DNA from: DASZFV01 sp036494575 | Lineage (GTDB): Bacteria > Myxococcota_A > Polyangia > Fen-1088 | Length of the DNA: 64,000 nucleotides | Assembly (NCBI GenBank): GCA_036494575.1 | Contig: DASXOE010000080.1 | Location: 7,634-71,633 of the forward strand | Reading direction: 5' to 3' | Shown: positions 8,387 through 16,532 of the stretch, one piece after another | Layout: each line of letters begins with the position of its first letter | Numbering within the stretch: the stretch's first letter is position 1 | The notes under the pieces: generated by a model | The model's input: only the letters and a program-made list of their open reading frames with translations | Told to the model about the DNA's origin: nothing | The model's database searches: none | Translations under genes and position numbers: made by a program

Positions 8387-9400
8387 CTATTTCGCGCAGC
8401 CGATGGGCTTCGAGTCGACGGCGATCTCGTCGATCCACAGATCCTGCGGCTCGGTGGCGTTGTACATCCACCATCCGAACCACAATGACTTGAACTGCGG
8501 CATGACGAAGTTCGCGTGCCTGTTGGCGCCGCTGTCGAGCGCGGTCCGGTGGGTGTCGTCCGTCCAGACGTGGAAGGCGTTGGCGGCGCCGTCGAACTGG
8601 AACTCGACGCAGATCCATTTCTGGGAGGGAACCATCACGGTGTCGTGGTCGGTCCAATCTCCCGACATGCCGCCGTCGCTGCCGACGCCGAACTCCTTGA
8701 ACTGACCGCCGAAGCGCACCAAGGCGCCCGTGCCGGTCCCCGCGCCCTCAGCCAGGCTGAAGTGCCCCGAGGTCGTGATGTCGTCCTCGAACCAGACGAA
8801 CATGCGCGCGTAGAGCGAGTTGCCCGTGGCGGGGAACGTCATCTTCTCGGTGATGAAAGCGTGGCCGGTGCCGGCGGGCGTCTTGACGTGCAGGGCCTTG
8901 GTCCCGCGCGCGGCGTGCATCGTGTCCACGGCCACCGTGGCGTCGCCGGTGCGCGTCGTCGTCCACAGCGTGGCGTCGAGGTCGTTCTCGAAGCTCTCGC
9001 AGAGCTGAGTGCCCGCCGTGGCGCACCGCGAGGCGCCCATGAAGCCATACCCTCCCACCCCTCCGGCACCCAAAGCGCCGCCGGCTCCGCCCGCTCCCGA
9101 CGTGGCCCCGTCGGGGACGCCACCTTCGGTCGCGCTCCCCGCGGCACCAGCGGGGCCGTCGCCGGCCGTGCCGCTGCTGCCGCCAGCGCCCGAGGCCCCC
9201 GAGCTTCCCGCGTCGCCGCTCTGGCCGGCCATCGATCCGGCGCTGCCGGCGCTGCCGGCGCTGCCGGCGCTGCCTGCGCTGCCCGTGAAGCCACCACCGC
9301 CGTTCCCAGCGGCCGAGCCCGGGCCGGTGTTCCGAGCGGCGTTGGAGCAAGCACCGACAGACAAGAGAACGCAAGCGGACGACCAAACGACGGTTCGCAT
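8387..9400 (-). CDS. Lipoprotein with Gly/Ser/Ala linker and jelly-roll (Cip1-like) domain
   Basis: A 337-aa lipoprotein with lipobox SVGAC, about 110 residues of Gly/Ser/Ala-rich linker containing GSA repeats, and a roughly 210-residue concanavalin-like domain starting at CESFEND and ending LWIDEIAVDSKPIGC. The final DE-(D/N)xxxIGC pattern recurs in the lipoprotein at 28604-29599, so the two are paralogues. The fold resembles fungal Cip1 and glucuronan-lyase-type proteins, so it may bind or cleave polysaccharide outside the cell; this is inference. ATG 9400 has GAGGAG four bases upstream, while ATG 9412 has its purine run directly adjacent. It converges with the lyase-like gene, 5 bases apart. 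Confidence 0.7.
   Translation of the reverse strand: MRTVVWSSACVLLSVGACSNAARNTGPGSAAGNGGGGFTGSAGSAGSAGSAGSAGSMAGQSGDAGSSGASGAGGSSGTAGDGPAGAAGSATEGGVPDGATSGAGGAGGALGAGGVGGYGFMGASRCATAGTQLCESFENDLDATLWTTTRTGDATVAVDTMHAARGTKALHVKTPAGTGHAFITEKMTFPATGNSLYARMFVWFEDDITTSGHFSLAEGAGTGTGALVRFGGQFKEFGVGSDGGMSGDWTDHDTVMVPSQKWICVEFQFDGAANAFHVWTDDTHRTALDSGANRHANFVMPQFKSLWFGWWMYNATEPQDLWIDEIAVDSKPIGCAK
9237..9284. repeat. 9-bp tandem repeat encoding Gly-Ser-Ala units
   Basis: Five near-identical copies of a GGCGCTGCC-type 9-mer lie inside the linker of the lipoprotein gene. On the minus strand they encode (Gly-Ser-Ala) repeats. Such arrays can change copy number by slippage. Confidence 0.75.
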
Positions 9401-9454
9401 GCTTCTCCTCATTCCTTCTCGTCCCCCTGCTGGATGGTGCGCGCGAGCACGGCC

Positions 9455-10828
9455 TCAGAGGCCCGTGAGCGGGCCCGTGCAGTACATCGGGTTGCCGAAG
9501 GTCGTCGCGGTCCCGCCCATCATATTGATGAGAGACACGAGCAGGTTGTTGTGTGGCGTGCTGCTGGCGAACTGCATGAAGCGCCCCGTCTGCAAGGCGC
9601 CGCCCGCGCCGCCCGCGAGCACGAACGGCTGGGGCGCGTGCGAGTGAGCGTTGCCTTTCGACAGCTCGTTGCACCAGACCACCACCGTGTTGTCCAGCAT
9701 GGTGCCCATGCCGCTTGCCGTGGGCTCGGGAACGGCCGCGAGCGCAGTGAGGAGATAGTTGAATTGCTGCGCGTACCAAAGGTTGATCTTGGTCAGCTTC
9801 TCCATCGTGTCGGCATTGGTGTCGCCGTCGTGGGACATGTCATGGTGGCCGCGGTTGATCGTCGGATCGACCCAGGTGAATTGAGCTTGGCCGACCGACA
9901 TCTCCCACTGGATGGTGCCGACGCGCGTCAGATCGCACGCCATGGCCATGACGAGCAGGTCCATCTGCGCCTTGCCGACGGCTGGAAAGCTGGCGTTCCC
10001 CTTGAAGTTCCCCGCGGGCATCGCCGGCTTCATGCAACCGGCGCCCGTCACGCCCACCGCCGACAACCGCGTCTCGAGATCGCGCACGTTGGCGAGATGC
10101 GCATCCAACTTGCTCTTGTCGAACGCTCCCAGCTTGGGACCAAGCTGCGCATAATTCGCAATCACGGCGTCCAGCACCGACCTGCGCTCGGCGATGAGGC
10201 GCAGCATGGCGCTGTTGTCGACCGGTCCGATCTGGCTGTCGCTGAAGACGCGGGTGAACACGGCAACGGGATCGTTGTTGGGCGGCAAAGGCTGGCTGGC
10301 GGCCGTATAGCTCGTGTACCCCCACACCGTGCCCGCCGACCCCGTTTGAACGCCCAGCTCCAGCGACTTGAACTTGGTGGTCTTTCCGATCTGGTTCGCG
10401 ATCGCCTGATCGACCGAGATGCCGCCCGCGAGGCCGGCCGGCGTGCCGGAGCCACCGACGGTGCTCCCGGCGACGAGCTCGATCCCCGTGAGCATGCTTC
10501 CCATGCCCCTCATGTGATCGTCACCCGGCCCATTCTTGGCCGCCACGTTGGTCATGCCGTCCAGCACGACGATGTTCTTCTGATTGGGCGCGAGGGGCGC
10601 GAGGATGCGCGACAGCGTGAAGCTCGACGGCGACGTCCCGGCTGTCGGCAACCACGCCGGGTAGATCGTGCCGTTCGGAGAGAAGAAGTTGATGTAGCGC
10701 TTGGGGGCGGCCGATGCGGCCGCGCGCGCGCGGCGGAGGGGCGACATGATCTCGAGGAACGGAAGGCCGATGGCGATGCCGCCCGCGCCGCGCAACACGG
10801 CCCGTCGGCTGAGACGGAAGGGCTTCAC
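9455..10828 (-). CDS. DUF1552 protein, Tat-exported
   Basis: A 457-aa DUF1552 protein with a twin-arginine signal (LSRRAVLRGAGG followed by a hydrophobic stretch). The body carries family signatures such as GTIYPAWLPTAG, MLDNTVVVWCNEL and FVLAGGAGGALQTGRFM. The function of the family is not established. Its genes nearly always follow a DUF1592/1588/1585 gene with a cytochrome c-type motif, which implies an exported redox partnership. The start is GTG at 10828 and overlaps the stop of the upstream gene (GTGA), so the two are translationally coupled. A second copy of the pair lies at 59856-62947. Confidence 0.88.
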   Translation of the reverse strand: MKPFRLSRRAVLRGAGGIAIGLPFLEIMSPLRRARAAASAAPKRYINFFSPNGTIYPAWLPTAGTSPSSFTLSRILAPLAPNQKNIVVLDGMTNVAAKNGPGDDHMRGMGSMLTGIELVAGSTVGGSGTPAGLAGGISVDQAIANQIGKTTKFKSLELGVQTGSAGTVWGYTSYTAASQPLPPNNDPVAVFTRVFSDSQIGPVDNSAMLRLIAERRSVLDAVIANYAQLGPKLGAFDKSKLDAHLANVRDLETRLSAVGVTGAGCMKPAMPAGNFKGNASFPAVGKAQMDLLVMAMACDLTRVGTIQWEMSVGQAQFTWVDPTINRGHHDMSHDGDTNADTMEKLTKINLWYAQQFNYLLTALAAVPEPTASGMGTMLDNTVVVWCNELSKGNAHSHAPQPFVLAGGAGGALQTGRFMQFASSTPHNNLLVSLINMMGGTATTFGNPMYCTGPLTGL

Positions 10829-12651
10829 GGGCCACCCGGCGAGCCGACGCTGCCAACGGCCGGCGTGACGCGTCTATAGAGAAAGGCCTTGGTCTGCGTG
10901 AGCGCGGCCAAGAGATCCTGCATCTTGTAGCCTCCAGCGGCAAACTTGGTGGCGAGCGTCGCCATCGAGCAGGTGTCGGCGTCGGTCTCGGAGCGCCCGT
11001 ACGCGTACCGGAACCACTGCGTCGTCATGCAGGCTTGAACGGTCGAGCTGCCGCCCAGCTTCTTCTCGAGCTCGACGGCGCCGTTGAACGGTCCCGCGAG
11101 CTCCGCGTCGGCGTTGGCCACCTGCCCGGAGGCGTCGATGGGCTGGCCATTTTCGGTCGCGCGGTACAAGCCGGCGCCATCGAAGGTCTCGAAGCCGAGC
11201 CCGAGCGGATCCATGAGCGAGTGGCACCCAGCGCAGGCCGCGGCGGCCGAGTGCTGCGCGAACCGCTGCCGCGTCGTCAGCGTCGGGCTCAGCGAGGGCG
11301 GGACGATCTGGAGGTTGGGCGGCGGCGGCGGCAGCTGCTGGCACAAGAACTGTTCTCGAACGAACTTGCCGCGATGGACGGGCGAGGTCTGGTTTGTCTT
11401 CGCCTGCTGGCTGAGAAAACCACCCTGCGTGAGCATGCCGAGACGCTGCGTGCCGTCGAGCGGCGTCTTCACGAAGGCGCTCCCCGTGACGCCCGCGATG
11501 CCGTAGTACTGCGCGAGCGGACCGTTGACGAACGTATAAGGCGCCGTGAAGATCGTCGCGAGCGTCCCGTTCTCGCTCCACACGACGTCGTCGAGGAACA
11601 TCTTGGTCTCTTGCTCCATGAGACCGGCGATCGTCGGGGTGAAGGTCTTGAACACTGTCGGATCCTTCTCGACGGTGGAGATGGCGTCGAGCCCGAGCCA
11701 CTGGCTGTGAAAGTCGGCGACCATGTCGTGCGCCTTCGGATCCTTCAACATCCGCTGCGCCTCTACGGCGATGTCCACCTCGGTGGAGAGCTTTCCGGCG
11801 GCGGCGGCCGCGAACAGATCATCGTCCGGCATGCTGCCCCACAGGAGATACGACAGCCGCGAGGCCATCTCCCAGTCGTCGAGGCGCACGACCTTCGTCG
11901 GGTTGGGCGCGCTCCCGTCGGTGACGGCGATCGAAGGATCGCTCGCCGCGGGCGCGCGACCCACCTCTATCCGATACAGGAACTGGGGCGACTGTAAGAT
12001 GGTCTCGATGACGAGCCGCACCCCCGTCGCGAAGTCGGTGGCCTTGCCCGCGTCGAAGACGGTCTTGAGGAGAGCCGTGTCATTGGCCGAAACCGGCCGT
12101 CGGTAGGCCCTCTGCCCGAAGGCGGCGATGAACTGCTGCCCGCAGACGTCCACGCCTTTCGTCGTCGGGTCGCAGGAGACGAGGGTCGCCAGGTTGGTCG
12201 TGACGGCGGCGGTCGCGAGCGTCTCGGCGGCGTCGAGATATTGCTCGGCGAGCCCGGGCGACACGCTGAGCGCCGCCGCGTTGTTGTCGAACCCGAGCCG
12301 CACCTCCTCGGGTGGGAATTGCTCGCCCACCGTCGTCGGCGTCCCGAGCAGATCGCGGATGGTGTTGTCGTATTCGACGTGCGTCATGCGACGCACGAAG
12401 GCCGGCCCCGGGTCGACGGTGGCGGCGCAGAGCGCGGCCATCTGGGCCGGCGTCAGCATGCTCGCGCCAGCGGCTCCACCGGCGCCAACGCCGACCGCGC
12501 CACCGTTCCCGGTCGACATCCCGGTCGCCGTCGTGCCGGACGGAGAAGAGCCACCCACTCCGCCCACCTGTCCGGTACACGCGGGGACAGCCAGCAGCCA
12601 ACTTACAGAGGCCCACGTGGCGAGGGTTCTCACTTTTACTAGAGACCCCAC
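10825..12651 (-). CDS. DUF1592/1588/1585 lipoprotein with one c-type heme motif
   Basis: A 608-aa protein of the DUF1587-DUF1592-DUF1588-DUF1585 architecture common in planctomycetes and myxobacteria. It begins with a lipoprotein signal (LLAVPAC, mature end CTGQVGGVGG) and a Gly-rich linker. DUF1587 is marked by MTHVEYDNTIRDLLG, DUF1592 and 1588 follow, and a CAGCH heme-attachment motif lies at residues 473-477. The role is unknown; a periplasmic c-type electron carrier that works with the coupled DUF1552 protein is the usual inference. The start is GTG at 12651; GTG 12633 is an alternative, and neither has a clear ribosome site. The paralogue is 61199-62947. Confidence 0.87.
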   Translation of the reverse strand: MGSLVKVRTLATWASVSWLLAVPACTGQVGGVGGSSPSGTTATGMSTGNGGAVGVGAGGAAGASMLTPAQMAALCAATVDPGPAFVRRMTHVEYDNTIRDLLGTPTTVGEQFPPEEVRLGFDNNAAALSVSPGLAEQYLDAAETLATAAVTTNLATLVSCDPTTKGVDVCGQQFIAAFGQRAYRRPVSANDTALLKTVFDAGKATDFATGVRLVIETILQSPQFLYRIEVGRAPAASDPSIAVTDGSAPNPTKVVRLDDWEMASRLSYLLWGSMPDDDLFAAAAAGKLSTEVDIAVEAQRMLKDPKAHDMVADFHSQWLGLDAISTVEKDPTVFKTFTPTIAGLMEQETKMFLDDVVWSENGTLATIFTAPYTFVNGPLAQYYGIAGVTGSAFVKTPLDGTQRLGMLTQGGFLSQQAKTNQTSPVHRGKFVREQFLCQQLPPPPPNLQIVPPSLSPTLTTRQRFAQHSAAAACAGCHSLMDPLGLGFETFDGAGLYRATENGQPIDASGQVANADAELAGPFNGAVELEKKLGGSSTVQACMTTQWFRYAYGRSETDADTCSMATLATKFAAGGYKMQDLLAALTQTKAFLYRRVTPAVGSVGSPGGP

Positions 12652-12808
12652 TGGGTTATAGACGGCTCAGTGAAAATTACCAGGCTCACCAAGTGAGGCG
12701 GCAACCTGAACCCAGTACGTTGTAGGCACCAGACCGGATGTGCGTCGAGGTAGGAGACGTGTCCGCAGCCCCGACGCAAAGCGCCCAAATGGTGCTAGAT
12801 CCCGCACC

Positions 12809-13186
12809 ATGGCGAGCCTGCGCACCCCGGCAGCGGTCCCCGAGGTGGATCGCGAGCAGCTGCGCGCCAAGCTCGCGAGCGGCGCGCCGTTCAAGCTGGT
12901 GATGGCCGCCAGCGACTTCGGATTTCGCGCCAAGCACATCCCGGGCTCGCTCCACGTCAACACGCACGACGCCCGCGCCGCGAAGCCCGCGGCGCTCGAC
13001 GAGAACGACGACATCGTCGTCTACTGCTCGAACGCCGACTGCAACGCGAGCCTCGCGGTGATCGCGAAGCTGCTCGAGCGCGGCTACCGCAAGGTCAGTC
13101 ATTATCGCGGGGGTTTGATCGACTGGGAGGGCGCGGGTCTGCCACTCGAGGGTGACTGGGCGAGCGCCCCGTCCAGTCCGGTTTAG
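12809..13186 (+). CDS. Rhodanese-like domain protein
   Basis: A 125-aa single rhodanese domain, cytoplasmic, with the substrate-binding HIPGSLHVN motif and the active-site loop VVYCSNADCNAS (catalytic Cys followed three residues later by Asp and Cys). The loop differs from the classical CxxGxR type and matches a CxxxxC sub-family. Rhodaneses move sulfane sulfur or bind Cys persulfides. It ends 14 bases before a thioredoxin-reductase-like fusion gene, so both probably serve one redox function. There is no Shine-Dalgarno sequence; TAGATC ends 7 bases before the ATG, which suggests a leaderless mRNA. Confidence 0.85.
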   Translation: MASLRTPAAVPEVDREQLRAKLASGAPFKLVMAASDFGFRAKHIPGSLHVNTHDARAAKPAALDENDDIVVYCSNADCNASLAVIAKLLERGYRKVSHYRGGLIDWEGAGLPLEGDWASAPSSPV

Positions 13187-13200
13187 GCGAGGAGGGAGTG

Positions 13201-14862
13201 ATGGCGAAGACGTCAGCGGAGCGAAACGAACGCATGTTCCCGAGGCTCACGGCGGCGCAGATCGCGCGCGTGGCCGCCATCGGCACGCGGCGCAAGGTCA
13301 AGGCCGGCGAGGTGCTCTCCGAGGTGGGCGATCGCAACGTCTCCTTCTACGTCGTGCTCGAGGGGGAGCTGGAGATCCTGCGCGAGGTCGCGGGCGGTGA
13401 AGAGCGCGTCGTCCTGCAAGGGCCCGGCGAGTTCACGGGCGAGATCAACATGCTCTCCGGGCGGCGCGCGCTCGTGCGCGCGCGCGTCGCGAAGGACGGG
13501 GAGGTCGTCGTCGTCGACCGCGAGCACCTGCCCACGCTCGTGCAGCGCGACGCCGAGCTCAGCGAGATCCTCATGCGCGCCTTCATCTTGCGGCGGGTCA
13601 GCCTCGTCGCGCAGGGCGCCGGCACGATGGTGCTCGTCGGCTCGCGCCACTCGGCGAGCACGCTGAAGCTGCGTGAGTTCCTCACGCGCAACGCGCAGCC
13701 CTACACTTACGAGGACGTCGAAACCGATCCTGCGGTGCAGGGGCTGCTCGATCGGTTCCAGGTCGGGGTCGACGAGGTTCCCGTCATCCTCTGCGAGCGC
13801 GGCGCCGTGCTCAAGAACCCCTCCATCGACACCCTGGCGCGGGAGCTCGGCCTGAGCCTCGAGCTCGACCAAAAGACCGTGAGGGACGTCGTCATCGTGG
13901 GCGCGGGACCCGCGGGGTTGGCGGCCGCCGTGTACGCGGCGTCCGAGGGGCTCGACGTGCTCGTGCTCGAGGCCACGGCGCCGGGCGGCCAGGCCGGCAC
14001 GAGCTCGCGCATCGAGAATTACCTGGGCTTCCCCACGGGCATCTCGGGCGAGGCGCTGGCGGGCCGCGCCTTCACGCAGGCCGAGAAGTTCGGGGCCGCA
14101 GTCGCCATCGGGCGCCGCGCCGCCCGCCTCGACTGCGACTCGAAGCCGTACAAGGTGATCCTCGAGGACGGCGAGGTCGTACGGACGCGCGCGCTCGTCA
14201 TCGCGACGGGCGTGAAGTACCGCAGGCCGGAGCTGCCCGAGCTGGCGCGCTTCGAGGGCACGGGCATTTTCTACAGCGCCACCCACCTCGAGGCGCAGCT
14301 GTGCAAGAACGAGCCTGTCGCCGTCGTGGGCGGCGGGAACTCGGCGGGCCAGGCCGCCGTCTTCCTGTCGCAGATCGCGTCGAGCGTGCGCGTGCTCGTG
14401 CGTGGCGAGGGCCTCGCCGCCAGCATGTCCCGCTATCTCATCCAGCGCATCGAGGACTGCGCGACGGCGCAGGTCCAGACGCGCACGCGCATCGACGCGC
14501 TCGAAGGCGCCGACTGGCTCGAGGCCATCCGCTGCCGCCAGGTGGACACGGGCCAGGTCGAGACGCTGCCCATCCGTCACGTCTTCATGATGACGGGCGC
14601 CGACCCGCACACGCGCTGGCTCGAAGGTTGCGTGCGCCTCGACGACAAACACTTCATCAAGACGGGCGCCGACCTGCGCGCGGACGACCTGGCCGAGGGG
14701 CACTGGCCGCTCGGCCGCACGCCTTACCTGCTCGAGACGAGCATCCCGGGCGTCTTCGCGGTTGGCGACGCGCGCGCGGGAAGCACGAAGCGCGTCGCCG
14801 CCGCCGTCGGCGAGGGCTCCATCTGCGTGCAGCTCGTCCACCGCGCCCTCCTCGAGCTGTGA
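13201..14862 (+). CDS. cNMP-binding / glutaredoxin-like / thioredoxin-reductase-like fusion
   Basis: This 553-aa protein joins three modules: a cyclic-nucleotide-binding domain (about 20-135), a glutaredoxin/thioredoxin-like fold (about 142-225), and a TrxB-like FAD/NAD(P)H domain (from 228) with GAGPAG at 234-239, GGGNSAG at 377-383 and VGDARAGSTKRVAAAVGEG near the end. Where classical thioredoxin reductase has the redox CxxC, this protein reads SATH (359-362), and the middle domain shows only a lone Cys. It therefore should not work as a normal disulfide reductase. GGAGGGAG lies just before ATG 13201. Neighbours are a rhodanese upstream and a convergent UBP zinc finger protein, a grouping I recall from other genomes. 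Confidence 0.87.
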   Translation: MAKTSAERNERMFPRLTAAQIARVAAIGTRRKVKAGEVLSEVGDRNVSFYVVLEGELEILREVAGGEERVVLQGPGEFTGEINMLSGRRALVRARVAKDGEVVVVDREHLPTLVQRDAELSEILMRAFILRRVSLVAQGAGTMVLVGSRHSASTLKLREFLTRNAQPYTYEDVETDPAVQGLLDRFQVGVDEVPVILCERGAVLKNPSIDTLARELGLSLELDQKTVRDVVIVGAGPAGLAAAVYAASEGLDVLVLEATAPGGQAGTSSRIENYLGFPTGISGEALAGRAFTQAEKFGAAVAIGRRAARLDCDSKPYKVILEDGEVVRTRALVIATGVKYRRPELPELARFEGTGIFYSATHLEAQLCKNEPVAVVGGGNSAGQAAVFLSQIASSVRVLVRGEGLAASMSRYLIQRIEDCATAQVQTRTRIDALEGADWLEAIRCRQVDTGQVETLPIRHVFMMTGADPHTRWLEGCVRLDDKHFIKTGADLRADDLAEGHWPLGRTPYLLETSIPGVFAVGDARAGSTKRVAAAVGEGSICVQLVHRALLEL

Positions 14863-14884
14863 ACGGCGCGCTCGGCGGCGACCC

Positions 14885-15169
14885 CTAAAGCGGGTCGAAG
14901 CCGACTTCGTCGATGAAGCACCAGCCCCAGCGCTCGCCCGGCTCGAGCGAGCGGATCACGGGGTGCTTCGTAGCGTGGAAGTGCTTGGTCGCGTGCTTGT
15001 TCTTCGAATCGTCGCAGCAGCCGACGTGGCCGCAGCGCATGCAGAGCCGGAGGTGCACCCAAGTGTCGCCCATGGCGAGGCACTCCTCGCATCCGTCTGA
15101 TTTGGGCTTGATGTGACGATCGATCTTCGCGACGTGCGAACAGCTTGCTTCTTCCTCTGCGGTGACCAT
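14885..15169 (-). CDS. UBP-type zinc finger protein
   Basis: A 94-aa protein that is almost wholly a UBP zinc finger. Likely metal ligands include C10/H12, C27/C30, C43/C46, C51 or C52, and His residues in KHATKHFHATKHP (59-69). In eukaryotes this domain binds the ubiquitin C-terminus; bacterial stand-alone versions have no proven ligand. It converges on the cNMP-TrxR-like fusion gene with 22 bases between the stops. A functional link is inferred from position and from memory of similar neighbourhoods. The length is normal for the bacterial family. Confidence 0.85.
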   Translation of the reverse strand: MVTAEEEASCSHVAKIDRHIKPKSDGCEECLAMGDTWVHLRLCMRCGHVGCCDDSKNKHATKHFHATKHPVIRSLEPGERWGWCFIDEVGFDPL

Positions 15170-15287
15170 GATGTGGCTCCCGGTGTCGGCGGTGGCGTCT
15201 CGCGCCTTTCATATCTCATGCGACCCCGCGGTGGCCACTGCAAGTCGGGCCGCGCCGCGGCCGACGGGCTATTCTTGGCGCAGCGCC

Positions 15288-16532
15288 GTGCCCCTCGTCG
15301 ACAGATACCGCGCCGTCCGCGCCCGCACGCTGGCCCTCGCCGAGCCGCTCTCGGCGGAGGACCAGCTCGTGCAGTCGATGGCCGACGCGAGCCCGACCAA
15401 GTGGCACCTCGCCCATACGAGCTGGTTCTTCGAGACCTTCGTGCTCGGCCCGCGCGTGGTCGGCTATGGCCCGTTCGACGCGCGCTTCACGTTCCTGTTC
15501 AACTCCTACTACGAGGCCGTGGGCCCGCCGCCGCCCCGCGGCGAGCGGGGCCTCCTGTCGCGCCCGTCGCTCGCCGAGGTGCTCGCCTACCGGCGCCACG
15601 TCGACGACGCCACTCTGGGGCTGCTGGCGCGCCTCGAGCGGGGCGACGCGGAGGACGCGCGCGCGATCCTCGAGCTCGGGCTGCACCACGAAGAGCAGCA
15701 CCAGGAGCTCATTCTCACGGACATCAAGCACGCCCTCCACGCGAATCCGCTCCGCCCCGCGTACGGCGCGGCCCGCGGCGGCCGCGACGAGGCTCCGGAG
15801 ACGCGGCCGGCGAACCAGGAGCTGCGCACGTTCGAGGAGGGCCTCGTCTGGATCGGACACGACGCAGCCGGCTTCGCCTTCGACAACGAGGGACCGCGGC
15901 ACCGGCGTTTCCAGCGCGCCTTCGCGCTCGGCGATCGACCCGTGACGTGCGGTGAGTACCTCGGGTTCATGGAAGACCGTGGGTACGAACGCCCCGAGCT
16001 CTGGCTCTCCGACGGCTGGCGCGAGCGCCAGGCGTCGGGGTGGCACGCCCCGCTCTACTGGGAACGCCGCGACGGCGCGTGGTCGCTCTATACGCTCGCC
16101 GGAACGCGGCCGGTCGACGCGCGCGAAGCGGTGGCGCACGTGAGCTACTACGAGGCGGACGCCTTCGCGCGCTGGGCGGGGATGCGCTTGCCCACCGAGG
16201 ACGAGTGGGAGCGCGCCGCCCAGGACGCGCCCCATGACCCAATCGACGGGCACTTCGCCGACTCCGAGCGGCTGCATCCCGGGACGGCGCGGTCCGGAAT
16301 GTTCGGTGACGTCTGGCAGTGGACGCAGAGCCCCTATGGGGCCTATCCAGGTTTTCGTCTCCCCACGGGCGCCGTGGGCGAATATAACGGCAAGTTCATG
16401 TGCAACCAGATGGTGCTTCGAGGGGGATCCTGCTTCACGCCGGCGGGCCACGTGCGGCCCACGTACCGAAACTTCTTCCCGCCGGAGGCGCGATGGCAGG
16501 CGAGCGGCATCCGGCTCGCGCGTGACGCATGA
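15288..16532 (+). CDS. egtB: Ergothioneine biosynthesis sulfoxide synthase EgtB
   Basis: A 414-aa non-heme iron enzyme that couples a thiol (Cys or gamma-glutamyl-Cys) to the C2 of hercynine with O2. It has an N-terminal DinB_2 domain and a C-terminal FGE-sulfatase fold. The iron-binding triad is visible as H43 in HLAH and H134/H138 in HHEEQHQE, and the C-terminus has the family signature YRNFFPPEARWQ...GIRLA. The open frame extends to 15162, but those codons overlap the UBP gene and do not look like EgtB. GTG 15288 (MPLVDRYRAVRA) gives the normal length. No ribosome site is visible. It overlaps egtD by four bases (ATGA). Confidence 0.92.
   Translation: MPLVDRYRAVRARTLALAEPLSAEDQLVQSMADASPTKWHLAHTSWFFETFVLGPRVVGYGPFDARFTFLFNSYYEAVGPPPPRGERGLLSRPSLAEVLAYRRHVDDATLGLLARLERGDAEDARAILELGLHHEEQHQELILTDIKHALHANPLRPAYGAARGGRDEAPETRPANQELRTFEEGLVWIGHDAAGFAFDNEGPRHRRFQRAFALGDRPVTCGEYLGFMEDRGYERPELWLSDGWRERQASGWHAPLYWERRDGAWSLYTLAGTRPVDAREAVAHVSYYEADAFARWAGMRLPTEDEWERAAQDAPHDPIDGHFADSERLHPGTARSGMFGDVWQWTQSPYGAYPGFRLPTGAVGEYNGKFMCNQMVLRGGSCFTPAGHVRPTYRNFFPPEARWQASGIRLARDA

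Noticed and set aside
9009..9330. Repeated GCC/GGC tracts that might suggest a CRISPR or repeat array
   Set aside because: They are codon-level repeats of the Gly/Ser/Ala linker. There are no spacers of constant length and no palindromic repeats.
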